From Micromonospora sediminicola (GTDB lineage: Bacteria > Actinomycetota > Actinomycetes > Mycobacteriales > Micromonosporaceae), in NCBI RefSeq assembly GCF_900089585.1, contig NZ_FLRH01000003.1, forward strand, positions 3,672,501 through 3,736,500: a stretch of 64,000 bases of DNA. Reading direction: 5' to 3'. Made by a program: the position numbers and the translations under genes. The notes beneath the pieces are model-generated. The model made no database searches, was not told where the DNA came from, and saw only the letters and a program-made list of their open reading frames with translations. Shown here piece by piece: positions 1 to 7,821 of this stretch. How positions within the stretch are numbered: the stretch's first letter is position 1; each line of letters begins with the position of its first letter.

Positions 1-630
1 CGCACCGTCTTCCACGGCGAGCGGCTGCGCGCCGGATACGACGGACGTCAGGTGTTCGGCGGCGACGGGATCGACCTGAGCATCCGGGGGCCGGAGCGGA
101 TCGCGCTCACCGGACCCAACGGCGCCGGCAAGTCCACCCTGCTGCGCCTGGTCCACGGCGACCAGCCGCCGGTCTCCGGCACCGCGACCCGGGTCGAGGG
201 CCGGGTGGCCTACCTGTCGCAGCGCCTCGACCTGCTCGACCCGGAGCGGACGGTCGCCGAGAACCTGGCCGTGTTCGCGCCCGGGCTCGCCGACGCCGAG
301 CGGATGAACCTGCTGGCCCGGTTCCTGTTCCGCGGCGACCGGGCGCACCTGCCGGTGCGGGTGCTCTCCGGCGGCGAGCTGCTGCGCGCCACATTGGCCT
401 GCGTGCTGAACGCCTCGCCCGCGCCGCAGCTGCTGCTGCTCGACGAGCCCACCAACAACCTCGACCTGGACAGCGTCGCGCAACTGGAGAGCGCGCTCGG
501 CGCGTACCGGGGGGCCCTGCTCGTGGTCAGCCACGACTCCCGCTTCCTCGCCGCGATCGGCGTGGACCGCTGGCTGCGGCTGGCCGACGGCACGCTGGTC
601 GAGACCGCCGCTCCGGAGGTCGCTGACTAG
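1..630 (+). CDS. ABC-F family ATP-binding protein, C-terminal part (5' truncated by window)
   Basis: The frame is open from base 1, so the gene begins outside the window; 209 residues plus a TAG stop are visible. They form one complete ABC ATPase domain: Walker A GPNGAGKST, signature LSGGE, Walker B LLLLDEPTNNLD and the H-loop VSHD. The DEPTNNLD form and absence of membrane helices point to the soluble ABC-F class, which acts on ribosomes (translation factors or antibiotic-resistance proteins) rather than in transport. Which subfamily cannot be told, because the first ATPase domain and the interdomain linker are missing. The TAG stop overlaps the -10 box of the next gene. Confidence 0.9.
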   Translation, partial: RTVFHGERLRAGYDGRQVFGGDGIDLSIRGPERIALTGPNGAGKSTLLRLVHGDQPPVSGTATRVEGRVAYLSQRLDLLDPERTVAENLAVFAPGLADAERMNLLARFLFRGDRAHLPVRVLSGGELLRATLACVLNASPAPQLLLLDEPTNNLDLDSVAQLESALGAYRGALLVVSHDSRFLAAIGVDRWLRLADGTLVETAAPEVAD

Positions 631-633
631 GCT
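628..633 (+). promoter_or_regulatory. -10 box (TAGGCT) of the thioesterase gene
   Basis: TAGGCT matches TANNNT and ends 7 nt before the ATG at 641. Transcription would start at or next to the start codon, so the mRNA is probably leaderless. The box overlaps the stop codon of the upstream ABC-F gene. Confidence 0.5.
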
Positions 634-640
634 GCCGACC

Positions 641-1063
641 ATGGCAGATCCGTTCCGGGTCCGCGTCACCGTGCGCGGCTACGAACTCGACACCCAGGGG
701 CACCTCAACCAGGCGGTCTACCTGCAATATGCCGAGCACGCCCGCTGGGAGTGCCTGCGCGCCGCCGGCATCGCCCAGGACCGGCTGATCGCCGGCGGCG
801 TCGGGCCGGTCGCCCTGGAGGTGACCGTGCGCTTCCAGCGGGAGCTGCGCGGCGGCGACGAGGTCGACGTGACCTGCGAGTTCCGCTGGTGCGAGGGGAA
901 GACGTTCCAGATCGTGCAGGACTTCACCCGCCCCGACGGGACCCCGGTCGCCTCGGTGACCGGGGTCGGCGGGCTGCTCGACCTGACCGCCCGGCGGCTG
1001 GTGCCCGACCCGCGCGAGCGGTTCCGGGCGCTGGCCACCGACCCGACCCCGATGGGCCTGTGA
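641..1063 (+). CDS. Acyl-CoA thioesterase, 4HBT/YbgC-like hotdog fold
   Basis: A 140-residue single-domain protein, the usual size for the 4-hydroxybenzoyl-CoA thioesterase family. The N-terminal stretch YELDTQGHLNQAVYLQYAEH matches the family motif in which an Asp, followed by GH-N and Tyr, forms the active site. It should hydrolyse an acyl-CoA or acyl-ACP thioester in the cytoplasm; the substrate is unknown. No ribosome-binding site is obvious, in keeping with the -10 box 7 nt upstream. It stands alone and faces the caspase gene on the other strand. Confidence 0.85.
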   Translation: MADPFRVRVTVRGYELDTQGHLNQAVYLQYAEHARWECLRAAGIAQDRLIAGGVGPVALEVTVRFQRELRGGDEVDVTCEFRWCEGKTFQIVQDFTRPDGTPVASVTGVGGLLDLTARRLVPDPRERFRALATDPTPMGL

Positions 1064-1132
1064 GCCGGCCCGGGCCCGTCGCCACGTGCCGCACCGTCGC
1101 GGGCCTCTGACCCGCCGTGCCGCCGGCTCGAC

Positions 1133-4100
1133 CTATGCCCGGCCGGTGGTGCCGCGACGATGCTCGGCGATCAGCGCCGCCACCCGGCGCTCCCAGTCCT
1201 CGACCGGATACCGCGCCGGATCGTAGGGCGCCAGCGTCGGTGGCTGGACACCGAGCTCGCGCAGCAGCGCCGCCGCCTGGTCCAGCTCGAACCGCCAGAC
1301 GTACGGCTCACCGTCCGCCCACGCGCGCGCGTAGGCGGCCCGGGCGTGGGCGACGGCCGACCCGGTCTCGCCGAGCAGCCGCCAGATGGTGGCGAGCGGC
1401 AGGTGGGGGGCGTCGTGTCGTGGGGACAACCGGGTCGCCACGTCACGCGCGGCGGCGCGCCGGTCGGGACGGGCCCCCAGGTTCGCCAGTGCGAGGTAGG
1501 CCTCTGCCGCCAGGTCCGGCACGTCGACCTCGTTGGCCATGCGGACCGCGTCCTCGAGCGGGGCGGCGGCATCCGCCGGGGCGCCCGTCGACAGCAACCA
1601 CTCGCCACGCAGCCGGCGCAGATTACGCAGTACCGGCCGGGACCGTCGTTCCGTGGCGATCCGCTCGGCTGTCGTCAGCTCCCGGGCACTTAGCAGCCCT
1701 CGTGGGTATCGAACGTATCGAAGATAATAGAGTTGTGCCGCAGCGGGCTGCATGACTGCCCCGGGCGCGTCCTGGTCCATAGGCTCGATCAGCGTCCACA
1801 ATCGCTCGGCCTCCTGCCAGCTTCCCTGCCGGCCAAGGAAGGCCATGAGGTTGATGCGGGTCTGAAGGGCGCTGCTTGGGTCGGTCAGAGGAAGGGCGAT
1901 GAGCTCGTTAGCGAGCGCGTAAGCGCGCTGGGCGAGGGCCGGCCGATTCAGCCGGGCCTGGGCGGTGCCGTAGTTTGTGAGGTCGAGCCGCAGGGCGCTC
2001 GCGGCCTGAGACTCCAACGCGAGCGCGATGCGAAGCCGGACGAGGGCCGCTGCCTGCTCGTACATTTCCAGCTGGAAGAGCGCGCTGGCCATCGCAACTA
2101 ACAAGTGTGTGACCTCGCTCGGCGGGACCGCCGAAGCCAGGGACCAGTCCGATCGGAAGAGGGGGCGGGTCAGGGCGACGATCTCGTGGTAAGCCTCCAG
2201 TCGCGTTGTCATCGCCGCTGTTAGTCCCGCCCCCATCATCTCGTTGGCGTCCGCGAACCGACCGAGTTCGATCATCGTCCGCACCACAGTGATGGGGTCG
2301 CTGAGGTGGTCGAGGGTGGTGGCGTTCTCGTACGGGTCGTCGTGTGCCTGACGGGAGAAGTGGTCGATGATCCGGTCACCGACGCTCGCCAGGTCGGCGC
2401 CGCGAAGGGTGGTGCGGGCGGTGGCCCGCACCACCGGGTGCAGATCCCACCGTCCCGCCTGCCGGTCGTACTGCACCAGCCCGCGCCGCTCCAGGTCACC
2501 CACGGTCCGGCGGAGGGCCGAGGTGGCGCCGGCGGCGGTCGGGTGCGGCCTGAGGGCGTCCAGTGCCTCCAGGGTCGCGTAGTCGACGGACGTGACCAGG
2601 AGGCTGAGTGTCCAGAGCAGTTGCCGGCTCTCCGCGTTCAGCGCGTCCAGCGCGTCGCGCAGGATGTGGTTGCGTTTCTGGACTAGGTCGAGGTCACCGA
2701 CGTCCAGCCGGCCCCCGTGCTCCGGCGCGGCGGCCCATCTGTCGAAGTTGCCCCGGTCGGGCAGATAGTCGTTGATCAGCCCGGCCACCACGCCGATGAC
2801 CAGCGGGTGGCAGTCGCAGTGGCGCTGGAGGAAGTCCTGGATCCGGTACGAGTCGCCCCGGATGCCGCACGAGCGCAGCAGCGCCTCGGCCTCCGGCGGA
2901 CGGAGGCCGGGCAGGCGTTCGACCACCACCCCGGGAATCGGCTGACCGGCGGCGTTGACGAGGACGCGGGGAGTGAGCCGGGACGTGACGAGGATCTTCG
3001 ACGGCCCCACCCCGGCGAGCTGACGCAGGAGTTCGTCGTCCAACGGACGGATCGCGCTGCGCGGGTCCCGGCTGGCGATCTCGTCGGTCCGGCCCGCCGT
3101 CTCGTCCGCCAACCGGCTGGCGTCGGAGCGGTGGTAGGCGACGAGCACGCGTTCCAGGCCGTCAAGCACCAGCAGCCACGGCTTGCGGTCGAGGTGGTGC
3201 AGGAGCAGTTCGGTCAACCGCGCCTGCGGCACACCCTCGAAGGACTCCACCGACCGGCCGGTCATGTACGCCAGGGCGCGGCGGCAGAAGTCGGCCATCA
3301 TCGCGCCCTTGTCGTAGAACGAGTACCACATGCGACCGGCCCAGTCGGTGCGCGCGCCCGGGGCGTGGTTCGTGATCCACTCCCAGGTCAGCATGCTCTT
3401 CCCGGTGCCGCCGATGGCCTCGTAGAGCAGGACGGGGTGCGGCTGCGCGGGCATGGCCCAGTCGGTGAGGCTGGCCAACTGGGCGGCACGGCCGGTGAAG
3501 GCGTGCGATCCGATGTACCGGGGCTCGGCGTACAGGGCGGGCCGGGTCGGAAGGTTCCGCTCCGTCTCCTCGGACTCGGCGAGGACGAGCGGGGCGCGGG
3601 GCCGGGGGACGTGCCGTCTGTTGCGCAGCCACGGGAGCTGCCGGGCCCAGGCGACGTCGTTGTGGACGGGCTGGTTGTCGGGCGGCAGGAGCGCGGCGGC
3701 CGCCTGCCAGAGCTGGGTCGGGGTCAGGTGGACGTCCGCCTCCGGGTCGCCCTCCATCGCGCGGAGCAGGGCCGCGGTGAACAGGGTCGTCTCCGCCGAC
3801 GGGGGCGCGGAGGCGGTCGAGGACCGGTCGGCGGCTCCCAGCAGGTACCAGCCCGCCGACTCCCCGGCGCGCACGGCGACGCCGGGGAGGTGGGCGGCGG
3901 CCCGACCGGAGTAGCAGCAGTCCAGGATCACCATGCGCTTGTCGGCCCGGCTGCCGCCCGCCGCCCGGACCAGGTCGGTGACGGCGACGCCGGTGGCGCG
4001 CGGGTTGGTGCGGTCGGAGTCCCGCACCGCCAGGCAGAGTTCGGCGCCGACCGGCTCGGCGTGCCCGACGAAGTAGATGAGGAGGACGCCCTGGCGATCG

Positions 4101-4342
4101 ACCAGCCGGCCGGCGTCGGCGACCACACGCAGGACCGTCGCCCGGTCCGGGTCGACGAGTTCCACCAGGCGCATCGGGCGGGGCAGGCCCCAGACGTCGT
4201 CGCGGGCCAACTCGTCGGCCAGGCGCCGGACGTTCTCCCGGGCCGCCGGCACGGACGGGTAGTCGGAGCGGGGATAGTCGGTCACGCCGACGAGGACCGC
4301 CACCGACTGCATGGGGTCGGCCCGCCCGTGCGGCCACGTCAC
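1133..4342 (-). CDS. Caspase-like peptidase fused to STAND P-loop NTPase and TPR repeats
   Basis: A 1069-residue multidomain protein. Residues about 11-240 form a peptidase C14 (caspase/metacaspase) domain: His94 in YFVGHAEP and Cys143 in LDCCYSG are the likely dyad. Residues about 290-560 form a STAND/NACHT-type NTPase with P-loop GGTGKS (311-316), Walker B LLVLDGLERVL and sensor LVTSR. A winged-helix-like region follows, then TPR-like helical repeats to the C-terminus. The GTG at 4342 lies 2 nt from the EACC1 stop, implying coupled translation; an ATG at 4312 (Met11) is an alternative. By family knowledge such proteins sense a signal through the repeats, oligomerise on NTP and activate the protease, often for suicide defence. 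Bases about 1680-2280 are less GC-rich, use rare codons (TAT, CTT, CGA, CTA) and include TTA at 2099-2101. Confidence 0.88.
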   Translation of the reverse strand: MTWPHGRADPMQSVAVLVGVTDYPRSDYPSVPAARENVRRLADELARDDVWGLPRPMRLVELVDPDRATVLRVVADAGRLVDRQGVLLIYFVGHAEPVGAELCLAVRDSDRTNPRATGVAVTDLVRAAGGSRADKRMVILDCCYSGRAAAHLPGVAVRAGESAGWYLLGAADRSSTASAPPSAETTLFTAALLRAMEGDPEADVHLTPTQLWQAAAALLPPDNQPVHNDVAWARQLPWLRNRRHVPRPRAPLVLAESEETERNLPTRPALYAEPRYIGSHAFTGRAAQLASLTDWAMPAQPHPVLLYEAIGGTGKSMLTWEWITNHAPGARTDWAGRMWYSFYDKGAMMADFCRRALAYMTGRSVESFEGVPQARLTELLLHHLDRKPWLLVLDGLERVLVAYHRSDASRLADETAGRTDEIASRDPRSAIRPLDDELLRQLAGVGPSKILVTSRLTPRVLVNAAGQPIPGVVVERLPGLRPPEAEALLRSCGIRGDSYRIQDFLQRHCDCHPLVIGVVAGLINDYLPDRGNFDRWAAAPEHGGRLDVGDLDLVQKRNHILRDALDALNAESRQLLWTLSLLVTSVDYATLEALDALRPHPTAAGATSALRRTVGDLERRGLVQYDRQAGRWDLHPVVRATARTTLRGADLASVGDRIIDHFSRQAHDDPYENATTLDHLSDPITVVRTMIELGRFADANEMMGAGLTAAMTTRLEAYHEIVALTRPLFRSDWSLASAVPPSEVTHLLVAMASALFQLEMYEQAAALVRLRIALALESQAASALRLDLTNYGTAQARLNRPALAQRAYALANELIALPLTDPSSALQTRINLMAFLGRQGSWQEAERLWTLIEPMDQDAPGAVMQPAAAQLYYLRYVRYPRGLLSARELTTAERIATERRSRPVLRNLRRLRGEWLLSTGAPADAAAPLEDAVRMANEVDVPDLAAEAYLALANLGARPDRRAAARDVATRLSPRHDAPHLPLATIWRLLGETGSAVAHARAAYARAWADGEPYVWRFELDQAAALLRELGVQPPTLAPYDPARYPVEDWERRVAALIAEHRRGTTGRA

Positions 4343-4344
4343 CG

Positions 4345-4710
4345 TCAGTCCGCCAGGGCGTCGCGGGCGATCCGCTCGGCCGCCTCCGCCGAGCCGGTGA
4401 AGTCGATCTCGACCTGTCTCGTCCCGTCCGCCAGATCGGTGCGGGTCAGCAGCAGGCGGGTCTCCGGACGGCGCAGGTTACCGCGGACGAAGTCCCACAG
4501 CGCGTTGACCACCAACCCCAGGCTCACGTTCGACGCCACGAATTCGAGCACCTCGACGACGCCGAGCGCGCCCGGCGGCACGGCCGGCCGGCCCCGCTGG
4601 AGACGGACGTCGTCCAGCCTCGGGTCCCGGCTCAGGTAGGTCTCCAACTCCGCCAGCTCGCCCTCGACGTCGTCGAGCCACGCGACCTCAACTCGCAACC
4701 CGTCCTCCAC
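4345..4710 (-). CDS. EACC1-like effector-associated constant component
   Basis: A 121-residue protein starting at GTG 4710 with GGAGA 9 nt upstream. It has an N-terminal strand (LRVEVAW), an acidic helix, PPGALGVVEVLEF leading into a long hydrophobic helix (VSLGLVVNALWDFVRG), and C-terminal strands with a basic RRPETRLLLT segment. This layout matches, as I recall it, the EACC1 domain described in actinobacterial NTP-dependent conflict systems, where it accompanies a protease or TIR effector and a STAND NTPase. Its position 2 nt upstream of the caspase-NTPase gene supports this. Its molecular role is not established. An imperfect CCACTG/CAGTGG inverted repeat (4761-4784) upstream might be an operator. 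Confidence 0.72.
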   Translation of the reverse strand: MEDGLRVEVAWLDDVEGELAELETYLSRDPRLDDVRLQRGRPAVPPGALGVVEVLEFVASNVSLGLVVNALWDFVRGNLRRPETRLLLTRTDLADGTRQVEIDFTGSAEAAERIARDALAD

Positions 4711-4810
4711 AGTGTCCGGTCTCCGACTGGGTACCCCAACGTGGCAGACATGAACGCGATCCACTGTCGCGAATCGGTCAGTGGAGGCGGGCGAGGCGCA
4801 GGCCAGGGGC

Positions 4811-5470
4811 TCAGCCTCCGGCACGCAGGTAGGCGAGCACGGCCAGCACCCGGCGGTTGGTGTCCTCGTCCGGCGGCAGGTCGAGTTTCGCCAGGATGTT
4901 GCCGACGTGCTTGCCGACCGCCGCCTCGGTGACGTGCAGGCGGGCCGCGATCGCCGCGTTGGAGTGGCCCTCCGCGACCAGCCCCAGCACCTCGCGCTCC
5001 CGCCGGGACAGCGCGTCCAGCGGGTCGCGCGGGCGGCGCAGCAGGTGCCGCACCACGTCCGGGTCGACGGCGGTGCCGCCGGCCACCACCCGGCGCAGCG
5101 TGTCGGCGAACTCGGCGACGTCGGCGACCCGGTCCTTGAGCAGGTAGCCGACGCGCCGGCCATCGCCGCTGTCCAGCAGCGCGGCCGCGTACCCGCTCTG
5201 CACGTGCTGGCTGAGCACCACGACGGCGAGGTCGGGGCGTTCGGCGCGGAGCGTGACGGCCGCGCGCAGGCCGTCGTCGCGGTGCTCCGGCGGCATCCGG
5301 ATGTCGGTCACCAGCAGGTCCGGGCGGTGGGTGCGGGCCGCGTCGAGCAGTGCCGGGGCCGAACCGACGGCCGCCACCACCGCGAAGTCGAACCGGGTCA
5401 GCAGCCCGACCAGCCCCTCGCGGAGCAGGACCTCGTCCTCGGCCAGGACGACCCGGGTCACGGACGGCAC
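4811..5470 (-). CDS. NarL/LuxR-family response regulator (system 1)
   Basis: A 219-residue regulator. The receiver domain carries the acidic pair AEDE and the phosphoacceptor Asp56 in LLVTDIRMP; the C-terminal LuxR-type helix-turn-helix is LSRREREVLGLVAEG followed by SNAAIAARLHV. The GTG start at 5470 lies inside the last codons of the kinase gene (13-nt overlap), so the two are translated together. Phosphotransfer from the kinase should control DNA binding; the target genes are unknown. The stop is 100 bp from the start of the EACC1 gene, also on this strand, so read-through into the conflict cassette is possible. Confidence 0.93.
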   Translation of the reverse strand: MPSVTRVVLAEDEVLLREGLVGLLTRFDFAVVAAVGSAPALLDAARTHRPDLLVTDIRMPPEHRDDGLRAAVTLRAERPDLAVVVLSQHVQSGYAAALLDSGDGRRVGYLLKDRVADVAEFADTLRRVVAGGTAVDPDVVRHLLRRPRDPLDALSRREREVLGLVAEGHSNAAIAARLHVTEAAVGKHVGNILAKLDLPPDEDTNRRVLAVLAYLRAGG

Positions 5471-6747
5471 GGCAGCTCCACCCGCACGAGGGTAGGTCCG
5501 CCGGTCGGGCTGGCCAGCAGCAGCCTGCCGTCCGCGGCGGCCACACGGTCCGCCAGCCCGGTCAACCCGGTGCCGCGGTCCGGGTCGGCGCCGCCGCGCC
5601 CGTCGTCCTCGACCTCCACCACCAGCCCTCGGTCGCCGCGGGTCAGCCGCACCTCGGCGCGCGTCGCCCCGGCGTGCCGTACCACGTTGCCCAGCGCCTC
5701 GGAGACCACGTACCAGGCGGTGGTCTCGACCGGCTCCGGCACCGGGCGGGCCAGGTCCGCCCGGACGGCGACCGGCACGACCGACCGGGCCGCCAGCTCG
5801 CCCACCGCGCCGGCCAGACCGAGTTCGGTGAGCTGCGGCGGCCGGATGCCCTGCACGATCCCGCGTAGCGTCACCATCAGCTCCTTGGCCTGCTCGTGCG
5901 CCACGGCGAGCGGTCCGGCGGCGGGGGAGTCCTCCGGCACGTCGAGACGGGCCAGCCCGAGTTGCAGGGTGAGGGCGGTCAGCCGCGGCTGCGCCCCGTC
6001 GTGCACGTCACGCTCGATCCGCCGGCGCTCGGCCTCGTAGGCGCCCACCAGGCGCGCCCGCGACCGGGTCACCTCGCGCAGCGCCGCCCCGTCGGGCGCG
6101 GCGTCCAGCAGCCACCGGGCCACCGCCGCCTGGCCCGCGACCAGCAGGCCGGCCAGGTAGAGCAACGCCGGGGCCGCGAGCACGCCGGCGACCGCCCACG
6201 GGACGGCCTCGGTCGGCGAGTCGATGGTCACCCGGACCAGCACGATCCGCTCCTGGCCGCCGGCCAGCCAGGGGCCGGCGACCAGCGCGAGGTCGAGCAG
6301 CACGAGCAGCGCGTACGTCCCGTACGCCAGCGGCACGACGGTGCCCAGCCAGGCGACGTACGCGACCTCCCGCCACGCGGCGCCGCCGGTGAAGCGGGCG
6401 GCCGGGCCACGCCATCGCGGCCCGACCACCGGCCGGTCGTCGACCAGGCCGAGCCGCCACCGCTCGAACGCCGCCACCGGCGCGCTGACCAGCGGGGCCA
6501 CGCCCAGGCCGGTCACCGTCACGGCGGCGAGCACGGTCAGCGCCGCGACGTCGACCGGCCGGTCCCGTCGCAGCGCGCCGACCACCAGGAGCAGCGGTCC
6601 GGCGAGCACGCCGGCCGCCACCGCCAGGACACCGGCGACCGGCACGGTCGTCACTGCGTACGACAGGGCACGCCACGGCCAGGCGGAGAGCGGGTAACGC
6701 CGGCGGCGCAGGGCCCCGGCCAGGTGCGACGGTCGGTCCACGGTCAT
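5458..6747 (-). CDS. Membrane sensor histidine kinase, HisKA_3/NarX type (system 1)
   Basis: A 429-residue kinase. Several hydrophobic segments lie in residues 25-210, followed by the dimerisation/phosphoacceptor motif ERDVHDGAQPRL (His249) and a GHKL ATPase domain (N-box SEALGNVVRHA, G-box DDGRGGADPDRGTGL). It should autophosphorylate and pass phosphate to the overlapping response regulator. No large extracellular domain is evident, so sensing is probably within or near the membrane. The ATG at 6747 is 6 nt after a TAGCGT -10 box, suggesting a leaderless message. Confidence 0.93.
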   Translation of the reverse strand: MTVDRPSHLAGALRRRRYPLSAWPWRALSYAVTTVPVAGVLAVAAGVLAGPLLLVVGALRRDRPVDVAALTVLAAVTVTGLGVAPLVSAPVAAFERWRLGLVDDRPVVGPRWRGPAARFTGGAAWREVAYVAWLGTVVPLAYGTYALLVLLDLALVAGPWLAGGQERIVLVRVTIDSPTEAVPWAVAGVLAAPALLYLAGLLVAGQAAVARWLLDAAPDGAALREVTRSRARLVGAYEAERRRIERDVHDGAQPRLTALTLQLGLARLDVPEDSPAAGPLAVAHEQAKELMVTLRGIVQGIRPPQLTELGLAGAVGELAARSVVPVAVRADLARPVPEPVETTAWYVVSEALGNVVRHAGATRAEVRLTRGDRGLVVEVEDDGRGGADPDRGTGLTGLADRVAAADGRLLLASPTGGPTLVRVELPCRP

Positions 6748-6753
6748 GCCGTG

Positions 6754-6759
6754 ACGCTA
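6754..6759 (-). promoter_or_regulatory. -10 box (TAGCGT) of two-component system 1
   Basis: On the minus strand TAGCGT ends 6 nt before the ATG at 6747, placing the transcription start at the first codon. Confidence 0.5.
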
Positions 6760-6881
6760 GCCAGGCGGCGTCGCCCCGGCCCAGCCGTCCAGGCCCCCGG
6801 TCCGGGGTATGCCCAGCCCCACCCCGGACCGGCCCGCCACGCCCCGTGCGCGGGGACCGGCACCGGCGGTGGACTCGACGG

Positions 6882-7529
6882 ATGACCCGTGACCGCATCG
6901 CCGCCACCTGCTGGCTGCTCGCCGCCGCCCTGTTCCTGACCGCCAACGTCGTGGTCGGGCTGGCCTGGCGGCACCCCCGGTTCAGCTGGGCCGAGCACAA
7001 CATCAGCGACCTGGGCAACGTGGGCTGCGGGGTGTGGGACACCACCCGTCCCCGTCTGGTCTGCTCGCCGTGGCACCCGGTGATGAACGCCGCGTTCGTC
7101 GCCGTCGGGGTGCTGCTCGCGCTCGGCCTCCTGCTCGCCCGGACCGCCCCCGGGTCGGGCCGGGCGGCCGGCGCGACGCGGTGGCTGACGCTGGCCGCCG
7201 CCGTCGGGTACGTGCTGGCCGGCGCTCGCCCGGCCGATGTGGACGAGAACGGGCACCTGTTGGCCGCGCTGCTGATCTTCCTGTGCGGCAACGCCGGCAT
7301 GCTGGTCGCGGCCACGGCGGCCCGCCCGCCGCTGCTGCGCGCGATGCGCGGCGCGAGCGTGCTGCTCGGCGCGACCGGAACGGTCGGTGTCGCGCTGTTC
7401 TGGGCCCGGGTGGACGTCGGCATCGGGGTGGGGGGCATGGAGCGGGTCGCCGTCCTCCCGCTGTTGGGCTGGGTGACGCTGGCCGGCCTGCGGCTGCTCC
7501 GGTTCCGTCGGGGTCGGCCCCTATCCTGA
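6882..7529 (+). CDS. DUF998 family integral membrane protein
   Basis: A 215-residue protein with about six hydrophobic segments. The stretch AEHNISDLGNVGCG after the first helix is characteristic of the DUF998 family, whose function is unknown. ATG 6882 was preferred over an upstream in-frame GTG at 6846 because the latter adds a basic, non-homologous-looking leader. It diverges from the two-component kinase gene; the two may share a control region. Conserved cysteines occur in NVGCGVWDTTRPRLVC. Confidence 0.8.
   Translation: MTRDRIAATCWLLAAALFLTANVVVGLAWRHPRFSWAEHNISDLGNVGCGVWDTTRPRLVCSPWHPVMNAAFVAVGVLLALGLLLARTAPGSGRAAGATRWLTLAAAVGYVLAGARPADVDENGHLLAALLIFLCGNAGMLVAATAARPPLLRAMRGASVLLGATGTVGVALFWARVDVGIGVGGMERVAVLPLLGWVTLAGLRLLRFRRGRPLS
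7522..7527 (+). promoter_or_regulatory. -10 box (TATCCT) of the DUF1905-sirtuin pair
   Basis: TATCCT ends 6 nt before ATG 7534 and lies inside the last codons of the upstream gene. The message would be leaderless. Confidence 0.45.
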
Positions 7530-7533
7530 CCGG

Positions 7534-7821
7534 ATGGAGCTGGCGTTCAGCGGAGAGGTCTGGTTCTGGCGCGGCCCGGCGCCGTACCACTTCGTCACCG
7601 TGCCCGACGAGCAGAGCGCGGCCATCGAGGCCGCCTCGGCGTCGGTCACCTACGGCTGGGGGATGATCCCGGTGGCCGTCCGGATCGGGGGCACCGACTG
7701 GCGGACCTCGCTGTGGCCGAAGGACGGGCGGTACGTGGTGCCGCTGCGGGTCGCGGCGCGCCGGGCCGAGGGCATCGAGGTGGGCGACCGGGTGGACGTG
7801 CGGTTGACGGTGGACGTGTGA
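7534..7821 (+). CDS. DUF1905 domain protein
   Basis: A 95-residue beta-rich protein that matches the DUF1905 pattern: FSGEVWFWRGPAPYHFVTVP near the start, YGWGMIPVAVRIG in the middle and LPLRVAARRAEGIEVGDRV-like text near the end (seen here as VPLRVAARRAEGIEVGDRV). The biochemical function is unknown. Its TGA stop overlaps the GTG start of the sirtuin gene (GTGA), so the two are co-translated. Confidence 0.82.
   Translation: MELAFSGEVWFWRGPAPYHFVTVPDEQSAAIEAASASVTYGWGMIPVAVRIGGTDWRTSLWPKDGRYVVPLRVAARRAEGIEVGDRVDVRLTVDV

Noticed and set aside
2717..4639. 640-codon plus-strand frame opposite the caspase gene
   Set aside because: Antisense shadow; the caspase, P-loop and EACC1 motifs are all on the minus strand.
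4711..5163. Upstream extension of the EACC1-like frame
   Set aside because: It runs antisense-like through another frame of the response regulator gene; GTG 4710 with GGAGA fits the domain start.
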